Virus record (IMG/VR): IMGVR_UViG_3300042449_001113
Location: 1 to 37,592 of that record
Source: a virus
DNA: 37,592 nucleotides
Reading direction: 5' to 3' (one strand)
Shown: positions 24,327 to 31,747 of the stretch, in pieces
Layout: the number at the start of each line of letters is the position of its first letter
How positions within the stretch are numbered: position 1 is the first letter of the stretch
Position numbers and translations under genes: made by a program
Notes under the pieces: model-generated
Told to the model about the DNA's origin: nothing
Seen by the model: the letters and a program-made list of their open reading frames with translations, nothing else
The model's database searches: none

Positions 24327-25246
24327 TCGGCCCCCAGCACGTAGGGCTCGGCCGGGCCGGCTTCGTTCACGAAGCGCAACGAGGGCTCGTCAAACCACAG
24401 CCGAATGCGGCCTTCCCACTGCCCGTTGCGCTGCTTCTCGACCGTCACCAGGGCGTCAGCCTCGCCCGACTTCGCCATGTTCGCCTGGCTCATCTCCTGC
24501 TGCTTCGGCTTGTTCGCCCAAACGGTGACGACGTTGTGGCACTGGTCCGAGATCGCCGCCGACCCGCGCAGCTCGTACTTCGTCGGCGGCTTTGACTCGT
24601 CGCCGCTCTGCGGCTTGCGGCAGTGCGTCACGAGGTGGATGTGCAGCCCAAACTCCTGCGCGCTGCGCACAAGGTCGGTAACGAACTGCTTCTGCTCGTC
24701 GAGGTGTTCCTCGCTGGCGCAGACCATCATCATGCTGTCGACGACGACCTGCGTGCCCTTCAGCTCCTCGGCGAAGTAGCGCAGCACAGCCAGCAACTGC
24801 GCCGGCTTGATGCGGCCCATGTGGTCGAACATCCAGAGCCGGCCGTCGGTCCAGGCGTTGAACCGCTCAAGCGTCACCAGGGCCGGCTTCTCGACCGCGA
24901 AACACTGCCGGGCCATGCGCGCCAGTGTGTCGGCCGGGCTCATCTCGAAGCTGCAGATCAGCACCCGCTCGCGCTGGAAGCACAGGTCGAGCGCGACCTG
25001 GCCGGTGAACATCGACTTGCGGTGGCCGTTGTAGCCAGCCCATGCCGTGACCTCGCCGGGCCGGAACTCCAAGCGCTGGCCCAGCTTCGTGGAGATCATC
25101 TTCGGCTGCCGCGCGCCGGGCTCCTTCGGCAGGAACTTGGCCGCCAGCAGGTCGGCAAAGCTGCTCGCCGGCCGCACCTTCACGCGGGCCTCGGTGTCCC
25201 TCGCGTAAGCGGCAAAGTCGAAGTCGTCGGGCAGTAGCTCAGCCAT
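24323..25246 (-). CDS. DnaB/Twinkle-like replicative helicase
   Basis: 307 aa. The RecA-like core has a variant Walker A GYNGHRKS (71-78), with His-Arg instead of the usual Gly pair, a VLICSFEM strand with EMSP, a Walker B GTQVVVDSMMM (about 164-174), then HIHLVTHCRKP and GSAAISDQCHNVV (sensor region). There is no N-terminal primase or DnaB N-domain, so it is a minimal helicase that probably relies on the DUF1376 protein upstream for loading. Confidence 0.85.
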   Translation of the reverse strand: MAELLPDDFDFAAYARDTEARVKVRPASSFADLLAAKFLPKEPGARQPKMISTKLGQRLEFRPGEVTAWAGYNGHRKSMFTGQVALDLCFQRERVLICSFEMSPADTLARMARQCFAVEKPALVTLERFNAWTDGRLWMFDHMGRIKPAQLLAVLRYFAEELKGTQVVVDSMMMVCASEEHLDEQKQFVTDLVRSAQEFGLHIHLVTHCRKPQSGDESKPPTKYELRGSAAISDQCHNVVTVWANKPKQQEMSQANMAKSGEADALVTVEKQRNGQWEGRIRLWFDEPSLRFVNEAGPAEPYVLGAE

Positions 25247-25607
25247 GCGCGGGCTCCAGTGCCGCGATGCGGCGGGTCAGCTCGTTGATGTCGCCACCGG
25301 CGTACAGCGGCAGGGTGTCGCGCAGCGTTGACCGGTCGGTGGCGTAGCCCAGCACCACCAGGGCGCCGGCACGTTCGGCCGCGGTGCACCAGGCGGTCAC
25401 GTCGGCGCCGCTGTGCGCAGGCCCGGCCACCACCACCCGAAGGCCCACCAATAACCGTAGGTCGGCGGTCTCGGGGCGGTCCAACGGACCCGGCATCAGC
25501 CACGCCTCATCGGCACGCTGGCCCGGCCGCTCGTGCAACGACAGCACCACGCTCGACGGCATGCGGCGGCGCATCCGCAGGGCGATCAGCTCGGCTGCGC
25601 CCCTCAT
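25239..25607 (-). CDS. Hypothetical early protein
   Basis: 122 aa from ATG 25607, overlapping the stop of the replication protein (ATGA). It reads like an alpha/beta Rossmann-like protein (RLLVGLRVVVAGPAHSG, RAGALVVLGYATDRS). Possibly a nucleotide- or nucleoside-related protein, but no family is certain. Confidence 0.55.
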   Translation of the reverse strand: MRGAAELIALRMRRRMPSSVVLSLHERPGQRADEAWLMPGPLDRPETADLRLLVGLRVVVAGPAHSGADVTAWCTAAERAGALVVLGYATDRSTLRDTLPLYAGGDINELTRRIAALEPAHG

Positions 25608-26314
25608 TCGGCCCCCGCGAAGATGTCCGAGCCCGACACAGCGGCCAGCGGGGCATCCTCCCAGCGCCGACCGTTCAGCCAAGAGGCAGGCATCGGGATG
25701 AACTGCCCGCCGTCTTTCGTCCACTGCTCGGTCGTGGCCTGAAGGGCTATCGCGGCCAGCAACGCGGCCTGTAGGGCGTCGTCAGCACGAAGCCGGGCAT
25801 AGGCCTTGATCGCGGCGCCTTTGGCCTGCTTCCGTGGGTAAGCGGACCAGAACGCATCGAACCCGGGCGGGAACTCCGACACCTGCCCCCGCTTGCGGGG
25901 GTTAGGGGGTTCTTTATGGTGTCTGGTGTCTGGTGTCTGGAGAGCATTGCCTTCGCTATGCGTTCGCATTGCGTCCGGTGATGCGTTCGCATTGCGTCCG
26001 GACTGCGACCACCGTGCATCGGCTGATGCCTTCGCTTTGCGCTGCTTGTCCTGATACCGCGCTATCTCGGCATCCGCCCGCTTCTGGTGGTACTGCCCGT
26101 CGCGCAGCTCGAAGAACTCGCTCAGCACCTGAGCGACGGCCCGGCGCTGCCCCGGCGTGGACGCCTTGGCCAGCCGGTACTGCTGCCCCTCAGCGATGGC
26201 CTTCTCGTGGTGGTAGTAGGCCCGCAGCAGGCGCGTATAGGCCATGTCCTCATCCCAGGTCAGGTGCCCGGTGGCGGCGGCCCAATCGCCGAGGTGGTGC
26301 TCGTAGTAGTTCAC
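25604..26314 (-). CDS. DUF1376 / YdaU-like replication initiator
   Basis: 236 aa starting at a GTG at 26314 that shares GTGA with the stop upstream. The opening NYYEHHLGDWAAATGHLTWDED and LLRAYYHHEKAI pattern is characteristic of the DUF1376/YdaU family. A repetitive basic linker follows, then a C-terminal FDAFWSAYPRKQAKGAAIKAY domain of the phage O/DnaT-like type. It would bind the origin and bring in the helicase encoded next. The phage origin may lie in or near this gene. Confidence 0.82.
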   Translation of the reverse strand: MNYYEHHLGDWAAATGHLTWDEDMAYTRLLRAYYHHEKAIAEGQQYRLAKASTPGQRRAVAQVLSEFFELRDGQYHQKRADAEIARYQDKQRKAKASADARWSQSGRNANASPDAMRTHSEGNALQTPDTRHHKEPPNPRKRGQVSEFPPGFDAFWSAYPRKQAKGAAIKAYARLRADDALQAALLAAIALQATTEQWTKDGGQFIPMPASWLNGRRWEDAPLAAVSGSDIFAGAE

Positions 26315-26937
26315 GCGGCCCGACTCCCCGCCGCAGCCTGCGCCCAAGGCCTCGCGTCCCCTGGACTCAGCTTGCTCACGTACCCCTTCGGCAGCTCGCT
26401 CACCGTGTACCGCTGGTCGGCGCACGTCGGCACGACAGTCACGCGGGTGCTGGCCGTGATGACGCCCTCAACCCGCGGCGGCTTGTCCATCGGCTCGATT
26501 CGCCGTGCGTTGCTCCCCGGCTTGCGCAGCAGCGTCAGCGCCGGCCCGCGGCTTGAGCCCAGCGGGTCGAGCATGTCGTGCAGGCGAGGGAACGTCGGCG
26601 CCTGGCTCGCCACCTTGGCAGCGGCGGAAGGCTTGACGACGGCGCGCGTGCCCACCCCTTGCCCGGCAGCAAAGGCCTCGGCGTGGTGCTTGTTGACAAA
26701 CGCCCGGATGCTGGGCTTACCAGCGCCGCTGCCGCGCGTGTAGCTGGCGCTGATGAGCTCGCCAGCGCGCACCATGTGGCCTATGAGCACGCCCACGGCT
26801 TCGCGGTCGGCGTAGCTATACAAACGATCCTTGATAAGCACCTTGCTGGCGCCGATGGGCGTGGCCGCTTGCGTCAGGATCAAGGCGCGGATTTCGTCGT
26901 CGCAGTAGCGACGCTCGTTGCGGTCGCGCTCAGGCAT
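26311..26937 (-). CDS. Putative DNA-binding early protein
   Basis: 208 aa. Residues about 15-70 look like a winged helix (EIRALILTQAATPIGASKVL, YADREAVGVLIGHMVRAGEL). The rest is basic and of low complexity. It comes directly before the replication initiator. It may regulate early genes or assist replication. Confidence 0.6.
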   Translation of the reverse strand: MPERDRNERRYCDDEIRALILTQAATPIGASKVLIKDRLYSYADREAVGVLIGHMVRAGELISASYTRGSGAGKPSIRAFVNKHHAEAFAAGQGVGTRAVVKPSAAAKVASQAPTFPRLHDMLDPLGSSRGPALTLLRKPGSNARRIEPMDKPPRVEGVITASTRVTVVPTCADQRYTVSELPKGYVSKLSPGDARPWAQAAAGSRAA

Positions 26938-27142
26938 CAGGGTGTCCTACCGCGCAAGTGGTGCGCGCTGTGTTTGTTCCCATCCCCCAAGACGGCTGAC
27001 AAGCTAGGGGGTGCGCTCCGGCGCGTCGAGGCGCCAAACTCCAGACATGCGCTCGAACCTTCGTCGGCAACACCCAGCGGCAGCCGTAGCTGCGGCGGCG
27101 CTTGGCGACCAGGCGGGCGCGGGATGCGAACCAGGGGCGCAT
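26930..27142 (-). CDS. Small Arg-rich hypothetical protein
   Basis: 70 aa, ATG placed immediately after the TAA of the gene before it, with an 8-nt overlap at its end. Very basic and with three Cys residues. It fills what would otherwise be a 200-bp gap in a tightly packed operon. No family recognised and composition alone could make this frame, so confidence is modest. Confidence 0.45.
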   Translation of the reverse strand: MRPWFASRARLVAKRRRSYGCRWVLPTKVRAHVWSLAPRRAGAHPLACQPSWGMGTNTARTTCAVGHPDA

Positions 27143-27439
27143 TTAGACAGCCTCACTTTCTTCGAGCCAGCGGCTTGCTTCGGGATGCGCCCACAAACAC
27201 GCCTGCCGCTCGTAGGGCGTCGGCTCGCGCCAAGGCAGCGCCTGCTCGGATGCGTCATTCAGGCCCGGGAATGCATACCAAACGCCTGGAAACAGGATGT
27301 CGCGGCTGTCTGGCACGGGCTCCCATGCGTCGACCTGCAAGGTGCGATCGTGCTCGGGCAGGATGCTCGTGCCGCGCCAGTCGCGCACGTACAGGCCGCG
27401 CTCCTGGGGTCTGATGCTGGGGTGTTTAAAAGGGCGCAT
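27143..27439 (-). CDS. Hypothetical early protein
   Basis: 98 aa rich in Trp, Pro and aromatic residues (DILFPGVWYAFPGLND, PWREPTPYERQACLW). Its ATG directly follows the stop of the gene before it. It has no membrane segment. Early small proteins of this sort often inhibit host functions, but nothing in the sequence shows that. Confidence 0.6.
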   Translation of the reverse strand: MRPFKHPSIRPQERGLYVRDWRGTSILPEHDRTLQVDAWEPVPDSRDILFPGVWYAFPGLNDASEQALPWREPTPYERQACLWAHPEASRWLEESEAV

Positions 27440-27640
27440 TCAGTCGCCCTCCCGAATCGCCAGCCGGCCAGCGGTATCGGGCGCGAACCCCATCGCCACC
27501 AGCGCGGCACGAAAGCTGTCTACAGCATGATCCAAAGAGCCATCACCGTTGACCGTGACGCTGGCGTGCGGGTTCTCGCGCCCGTGCGGATAGCGGCCGG
27601 TCACCACGACGGTAATAGCGTGGGTTCGGGTGTCGTCCAT
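27440..27640 (-). CDS. Small hypothetical early protein
   Basis: 66 aa, coupled to the regulator by a TGATG overlap. Beta-strand-like start (HAITVVVTGRYP), acidic end. No family recognised. Confidence 0.6.
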   Translation of the reverse strand: MDDTRTHAITVVVTGRYPHGRENPHASVTVNGDGSLDHAVDSFRAALVAMGFAPDTAGRLAIREGD

Positions 27641-27897
27641 CAGGCCACCTGCCGCGCGGGTTCGGGCTGGGCGGGTGCAGTGCGCAGCACGCTCCAGTCG
27701 ATGTCCGGCCTAAGTTCTTCGCACCGGACAGCGCCCGCCGTTTCCCGCTCGATGGCGGGGCAGTGCTCGGCCGGCACTTGGCGGGCGTTCTCGTTCGCGG
27801 TCCACTGGCTCACCAGCACGCGGTTCACGCCGATCTTCTCGGCCAGCGCCGCAGCAGTGCCGCGGGGATTGGCGTTCAGGTAGGTTTTCAGGTCCAT
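27640..27897 (-). CDS. Cro-like regulator of the YdaS family
   Basis: 85 aa. It matches YdaS/Cro-like proteins: GTAAALAEKIGVNRVLVSQW (helix-turn-helix, about residues 13-32), VPAEHCPAIERETAGAVRCEELRPD. It is the first gene of the minus-strand operon. The ATG at 27897 was chosen over 27906 because the -10 box TACGAT (27910-27905) puts transcription start at about 27898-27897, giving a leaderless message. Its promoter overlaps a copy of the 13-bp operator, so it probably represses itself and the opposite promoter. No CI-type partner is present in the window. Confidence 0.8.
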   Translation of the reverse strand: MDLKTYLNANPRGTAAALAEKIGVNRVLVSQWTANENARQVPAEHCPAIERETAGAVRCEELRPDIDWSVLRTAPAQPEPARQVA

Positions 27898-27904
27898 GCC
27901 GCGC

Positions 27905-27933
27905 ATCGTAGCACAGCGCTAACCGGCCTGCAA
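27905..27933 (-). promoter_or_regulatory. Promoter of the minus-strand early operon
   Basis: Minus-strand -35 TTGCAG (27933-27928), 17-nt spacer, -10 TACGAT (27910-27905). The spacer overlaps the operator copy at 27909-27921. It serves the YdaS-like gene and the replication genes behind it. Confidence 0.7.
27909..27921. promoter_or_regulatory. Operator copy 1 (one mismatch)
   Basis: TAGCA-CAG-CGCTA, which differs by one base in the left arm from the perfect TAGCG-N3-CGCTA seen twice further right. It overlaps the -10 and spacer of the minus-strand promoter. Confidence 0.65.
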
Positions 27934-27982
27934 GCACTGTCAGAACGAGTTAGGGGGGGCGGGAAGACCCGCGGAAAGAAAG

Positions 27983-27995
27983 TAGCGCACCGCTA
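27983..27995. promoter_or_regulatory. Operator copy 2
   Basis: Perfect TAGCG-CAC-CGCTA, directly upstream of the plus-strand -35 box. Confidence 0.7.
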
Positions 27996-28024
27996 TTGAC
28001 TGAGAATTAGCGCGCCGCTACAGT
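27996..28024 (+). promoter_or_regulatory. Promoter of the plus-strand early operon
   Basis: TTGACT (27996-28001), 17-nt spacer and TACAGT (28019-28024), close to the sigma-70 consensus. Operator copies 2 and 3 flank the -35 and cover the spacer up to the -10, so a bound regulator would block it. It should drive the recombination genes and read on into the cassette array. Confidence 0.8.
28008..28020. promoter_or_regulatory. Operator copy 3
   Basis: Perfect TAGCG-CGC-CGCTA overlapping the plus-strand -10 box. Copies 2 and 3 are 25 bp apart centre to centre, more than two helical turns, so two dimers could bind on roughly the same face. Confidence 0.7.
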
Positions 28025-28080
28025 TCATCCCATCGGCCCATGACAAACCTCATCCGAGGCGGGCCGGAAAGGACAAGGCA

Positions 28081-28515
28081 ATGAACGGTTACGCGATCTT
28101 CGGCCGCCCGCCAGTGTTCGGCGGCTGCAGCGCCAGCAGCGACCTCGCGGCCCACCTGGCCAGCGAAGACGCCGCCGAGGCCCGCGCCGAGCACGTTGAG
28201 AGCCAGATCGACGACGCGATCGACGCGATGCTCGACGGCACAAAGCTGACCGACCTGACGGTCCCGCTGTTCGATGCGATGAAGGTGCGCAAGGCCCAGC
28301 CGTCAATGGCCGAGCTTTTGAGCGACGACGGCGGCAGCATCGACACGTTCGACGACTGGCTCCGCATCCTCATGCGCGCCCCGCTTGAGCAACTGCCGTT
28401 TGTGGCGCTGAACTTCCGCGCGTGGGCTCGCAACGTTCTGCGCGAGAACGCCGACAGCGTGGGCGTCACCGAACTGGCCGAGAAGATGGCCGCCGAGATG
28501 AGGGCCGGGCTGTGA
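28081..28515 (+). CDS. Hypothetical early protein
   Basis: 144 aa, first gene of the plus operon, with AAGGA-like sequence before the ATG. The protein is acidic and helical (SQIDDAIDAMLDGTKLTDL, VTELAEKMAAEMRAGL). No helix-turn-helix or enzyme motif is visible. By position it may take over host functions or control early expression. Confidence 0.65.
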   Translation: MNGYAIFGRPPVFGGCSASSDLAAHLASEDAAEARAEHVESQIDDAIDAMLDGTKLTDLTVPLFDAMKVRKAQPSMAELLSDDGGSIDTFDDWLRILMRAPLEQLPFVALNFRAWARNVLRENADSVGVTELAEKMAAEMRAGL

Positions 28516-28748
28516 GCGGCCCGGTGATCGTGGCCAGCGTCCGCCCGGCGATGACTGTCGAGCAGCAACTGCTGGCCGAGCTTAAGGCCGCTCACAGGCT
28601 GCTGGTGGTTGCCCTGGGCTGCATGACGCCGGACGGCAAGGCGCAGTTTGCGCGCCGCGCCGAGATCATGGGCCTGGGCACCGATGGCGCCACCCGCCAC
28701 CACGAGCGCGAGGCGGTCATCGCGCGGGCTGAGGGGCGCGCCGCATGA
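28512..28748 (+). CDS. Small hypothetical protein
   Basis: 78 aa from a GTG at 28512 sharing GTGA with the stop upstream. Helical with QQLLAELKAAHRLLVVALG. No family recognised. Confidence 0.55.
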   Translation: MSGPVIVASVRPAMTVEQQLLAELKAAHRLLVVALGCMTPDGKAQFARRAEIMGLGTDGATRHHEREAVIARAEGRAA

Positions 28749-28912
28749 AGCGCACTCCCCTGCGCCGCCTGAACCCGTCCCGCCGCCTCATGCGCGACTA
28801 CGCGACGGCCTGGACCGCCACCAACTTCGGGCGCCTCATTGAGCGCGCTGTGTGCATCGCTGGCGTGTGCGCTATCGGCGTGATGCTGGCTCGGGCTTGT
28901 GTGCCTGTTTAA
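28745..28912 (+). CDS. Small membrane protein
   Basis: 55 aa (MKRTPLRRLNPSRRL start) with a basic N-terminus and one hydrophobic segment (VCIAGVCAIGVMLARACV, about residues 37-54) followed by the TAA. The ATG shares ATGA with the gene before it. A single-pass inner-membrane protein of unknown role. Confidence 0.5.
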   Translation: MKRTPLRRLNPSRRLMRDYATAWTATNFGRLIERAVCIAGVCAIGVMLARACVPV

Positions 28913-28921
28913 GGAGAGACC

Positions 28922-29014
28922 ATGACGCGAATTTTCTTCATCTGTGCCCCGTTCTTCATTTGGCGGTTCGAGTGCTTCGACACGCTGTCGAGCGTGCTGC
29001 GGGGGCTGCTGTGA
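28922..29014 (+). CDS. Very small hydrophobic protein
   Basis: 30 aa beginning MTRIFFICAPFFIWRF, with GGAGA just upstream and a GTGA overlap with the next gene. The size is near the limit of recognition; the ribosome site and tight packing are the support. Confidence 0.4.
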   Translation: MTRIFFICAPFFIWRFECFDTLSSVLRGLL

Positions 29015-29229
29015 AGTGGCCCGCCGATGACATCGGCCGCACCATGTGGGCATCGCCGCGCCGCTGCAGTGGCGACAGCTGCCACCAGTGCCGCGCCGAA
29101 TGCAAAACGCCCGAGGCGTGCCAGCTTCCAGAGTCGGCTGACACGTTCCTGTCGGCGTACTCGCGATCGCTGCTGTCAGCGCTGCTGGTGCTGGTGTGCG
29201 CGGTCGTCGTGGTGGTGTTGTCGCTGTGA
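29011..29229 (+). CDS. Small Cys-rich membrane protein
   Basis: 72 aa from a GTG at 29011. The middle holds a Cys cluster (CSGDSCHQCRAEC) that could bind metal, and the last 20 residues are a strong hydrophobic helix (LLSALLVLVCAVVVVVLSL), making a C-terminal membrane anchor. Its stop overlaps the exonuclease start. Confidence 0.5.
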   Translation: MKWPADDIGRTMWASPRRCSGDSCHQCRAECKTPEACQLPESADTFLSAYSRSLLSALLVLVCAVVVVVLSL

Positions 29230-30128
29230 ACGCGCCGCGCGAGCTTCGTCTCGGCCTCGTGCGCGACATGCCGGCCGAGGAATACCACGCTACCCAGGCC
29301 ATGAGCGCGGGCGGCCTGAAGCGCATGCGGCAGAGCCCGGCGCACTTCTTCGGCCAGGTGATGGACCCGGCGAAGCCGCCCGAGAAGGACAGCAAGGCCA
29401 AGGCCAACGGCACGTTGACCCATTGCCTTCTGCTGGAGCCGCACGAGTTCGACGCCCGCTTTGCCGTGGTCCCCGAGGACGTTCCCTATTCGCGCCCCAG
29501 CAGCCGCCAGCGCAAGGCCGCGAAGCCCTCGGAAGGCACGGTCGCGGCCATCGCGTGGTGGGACGCTTTCGACGCTGCGAACGCCGGCAAGATCATCGTC
29601 GAGCCAGACGCGCTGGCTGCCGCGAAGGCCCAGGCCGCCGCAGTGCGCGCCGTGCCAGACCTGGCCGCCCTGCTGGCTGAAGGCTACGGCGAGGCCTCGT
29701 GCTTCTGGATCGACGAGGAAACCGGCGAGCTGTGCAAGTGCCGGCCCGACTGGACGAGCCCTGCCGGTGACGGCGTGATCCTGACCGACGGCAAGACCTG
29801 CCGCGACGCGAGCCCCGAGGGCTTCGGTCGCGCGATCTGGAATCTGGGCTACCACCTGGCCGCAGCGTGGTACTCCGACGGCTTCGAGAAGGCCACCGGC
29901 CAGCGCGTGCACGGCTTCGTGTTCGCCGCCGTTGAGTCCGACTGGCCGCACGTCGCCATGCCCTACATGCTGGGCGACGACGTGCTGGCGGCTGCGCGCC
30001 GAGAGAACCGGCGCCTGCTGAACCGATACGCCGAGTGCAAGCGCACCGGCGTGTGGCCGGGCTACGGCTCGGCCGTGCAGCTCATCAACCTGCCCAAGTG
30101 GGCGAACCTGGAAAGCAACGAGCAATGA
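29226..30128 (+). CDS. RecE-like exonuclease (PD-(D/E)XK fold)
   Basis: 300 aa from a GTG at 29226. The pattern MPAEEYHATQAMSAGGLKRM, GTLTHCLLLEP (His 66), CRPDW (Asp 175), LTDGKTC (Asp 188, Lys 190) and GYHLAAAWYSDGF matches exonuclease VIII/DUF3799-type phage nucleases. Such enzymes chew 5' ends to make single-strand tails for annealing. The following gene would be its annealing partner. Confidence 0.85.
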   Translation: MNAPRELRLGLVRDMPAEEYHATQAMSAGGLKRMRQSPAHFFGQVMDPAKPPEKDSKAKANGTLTHCLLLEPHEFDARFAVVPEDVPYSRPSSRQRKAAKPSEGTVAAIAWWDAFDAANAGKIIVEPDALAAAKAQAAAVRAVPDLAALLAEGYGEASCFWIDEETGELCKCRPDWTSPAGDGVILTDGKTCRDASPEGFGRAIWNLGYHLAAAWYSDGFEKATGQRVHGFVFAAVESDWPHVAMPYMLGDDVLAAARRENRRLLNRYAECKRTGVWPGYGSAVQLINLPKWANLESNEQ

Positions 30129-31081
30129 ACGAGATCGTCGAGTCACCCTTCGCCGCGACGCGCGGCGCCGTCGCGCCGCACGACAGCGCCGGGTCGCGCC
30201 AGAACCAGAGCCGCGAGCTCGCCGAGACGCAGACCAAGTACCTGATGGCCGAGCGCTTCCCGCGCAACGAAGTCGCGGCCATGGACAAGATCCTGAACGC
30301 CTTCAGCCGGCGCACGCTGGCCGAGAAGGCGCAGTATCAGTTCGCACGCGGCGGCAGCGACGTGGCCGGCCCCAGCATCCGCGCGGCCGAGGCCATCGCG
30401 CAGCAGTGGGGCAACATGGACAGCGGCTGGCGCGAGCAGCAGCGCGGCGTCGACGCGGGCGGCGTGCCCTACAGCGAGGTCGAGGCCTTCTGCGTCGATC
30501 TGCAGAGCCGCAACTCCAAGCGGCTGACCTTCATCGTGCGGCACTGGCGCGACACGAAGCAGGGCGGCTACAAGCTCAAGGACGAGCGCGACATCTACGA
30601 GCTGTGCGCGAACCAGGCCCAGCGCCGCCTGCGCGCGTGCATCCTGGCGTCGATCCCCGGCGACGTGACCGAGGCCGCGATGCAGCAGGCTGAGGCGACG
30701 CTGAGGGCCAGCGCCGACACCAGCCCCGAGGCGATGGTCAAGATGCTGGAAGCCTTTGCGCCGTTCAGCGTTACGAAGGAGCACATCGAAAAGCGCATTC
30801 AGCGCCGGTTGGACAGTATCACGCCGGCCCAAGTCGTGAGCCTGAAGCGCATCTACGCCAGCCTGCGCGACGACATGAGCACGCCGGGCGAGTGGTTCGA
30901 GATGGGCGACGCGCCGCCGCCGGCCGACGCCACGGGCAGCCTGGACAAGGTGCGGCAGGCCACGGCCGCGAAGAAGACGGCCACGAAGCCAGCTGCAGCG
31001 CCTGAGCCGGCCCCGGCACCACCTCCCGCAGCCGACCCCTCGGATGAGGGCTTCGGCGACCTAGCGGACCCGCAGCCGTGA
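30125..31081 (+). CDS. Single-strand annealing-type recombination protein
   Basis: 318 aa overlapping the exonuclease stop (ATGA). The core (PRNEVAAMDKILNAFSRRTL, QYQFARGGSDVAGPSIRAAE, DIYELCANQAQRRLRACIL, KRIQRRLDSITPAQVVSLK) matches a phage protein family paired with RecE-like nucleases and used as a RecT analogue. The C-terminal 60 residues are a Pro/Ala-rich acidic tail, common for binding to single-strand-binding protein. Role is inferred from the partner gene. Confidence 0.78.
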   Translation: MNEIVESPFAATRGAVAPHDSAGSRQNQSRELAETQTKYLMAERFPRNEVAAMDKILNAFSRRTLAEKAQYQFARGGSDVAGPSIRAAEAIAQQWGNMDSGWREQQRGVDAGGVPYSEVEAFCVDLQSRNSKRLTFIVRHWRDTKQGGYKLKDERDIYELCANQAQRRLRACILASIPGDVTEAAMQQAEATLRASADTSPEAMVKMLEAFAPFSVTKEHIEKRIQRRLDSITPAQVVSLKRIYASLRDDMSTPGEWFEMGDAPPPADATGSLDKVRQATAAKKTATKPAAAPEPAPAPPPAADPSDEGFGDLADPQP

Positions 31082-31088
31082 GCGCAGC

Positions 31089-31340
31089 ATGAACGGCAAC
31101 CCACAAGGCAAGCGAGCCCCATTCGTCGGCCGCCGCCAGGCTGCAGCGCTGCGCTACATCGCCCGGCGCAAGACACCGCCGACGCGCTCAGAGATTGGCC
31201 GTCACCTTGGCATCACGCGCGTGTCGGCGCATCTGCTGGTGGACAAGCTGGTGTCCGCGCAACTGCTGGCGCGTGATGGTCTGGGCTGGCGGAATCTTCG
31301 GGTGACAGAGAGCGGGCGCACGATGGTGGGGACGGCATGA
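31089..31340 (+). CDS. Winged-helix DNA-binding protein
   Basis: 83 aa with a clear winged-helix motif (TRSEIGRHLGITRVSAHLLVDKLVSAQLL, split here into TRSEIGRHLGITRVSAH and LLVDKLVSAQLL), similar to the LexA DNA-binding domain. There is no peptidase domain. It may regulate the operon. It ends on ATGA shared with the next gene, whose 3' part is the first cassette. Confidence 0.65.
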   Translation: MNGNPQGKRAPFVGRRQAAALRYIARRKTPPTRSEIGRHLGITRVSAHLLVDKLVSAQLLARDGLGWRNLRVTESGRTMVGTA

Positions 31341-31747
31341 GCACACAAGACGCAATCCGCCAAGCGCTGCGCGAGCTTGCCGCGCTGTCGACCGGTGAGC
31401 CTTCGTTAGCGGAGAGCAGCATCGAGAGAATCGAGAGCGTGCTGCGCGCAGCACTATGCGCCGACGAAGATCGGATCGGCTCGCACGCGGGGTTAGGCCT
31501 GGCGCCGGAGCGCGCAGGGCAGCCGCGTTTTTACACGGCAACGGGACCAGTGCCCGCAGCCGGGCATTGGTACAGCCCCGCAGCAGTGCGCGAGCTGCTG
31601 GCCGCAGAGCGCGAGCGGTGGCAGCGCATCGCCGCCAACGCGCAGGCGATGACGACCGGATGCGTTGACAAACTCGACTACTTCGAGGTGCCGTCGCACC
31701 TGATGGCAGCGCTGGCGCTGGCGCTGGATGAAGGGCCTAACGAGTAG
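31337..31747 (+). CDS. Phage gene fused in frame to cassette unit 0
   Basis: 136 aa. The first about 51 codons (ending ADEDRIGSHAG) belong to phage backbone sequence. From GTTAGGC at 31492 the frame runs into a cassette, giving LGLAPERAGQPRFY and the YSPAAVRELLAAERERW pattern found in other small phage proteins. The stop TAG lies in the collapsed attC at 31735-31753. The cassette part has no start of its own. So the protein is either a chimera created by insertion, or the backbone part is itself the leader region of a lost attC/attI site. Confidence 0.6.
   Translation: MSTQDAIRQALRELAALSTGEPSLAESSIERIESVLRAALCADEDRIGSHAGLGLAPERAGQPRFYTATGPVPAAGHWYSPAAVRELLAAERERWQRIAANAQAMTTGCVDKLDYFEVPSHLMAALALALDEGPNE
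31492..31498 (+). repeat. Left edge of cassette array (R' only)
   Basis: GTTAGGC marks the array's left border. It is preceded by GCACGCGGG, loosely like the GAGCGAGGG before other R' boxes, but no matching left arm (RYYYAAC plus L'' box) was found within 150 bp upstream. It may be an attI-like or secondary integration site. Confidence 0.6.

Noticed and set aside
31381-31492. Left arm of a full attC or an attI site before the first cassette
   Set aside because: No RYYYAAC box or complementary L box could be found in the upstream 150 bp, so only the R' box is annotated.
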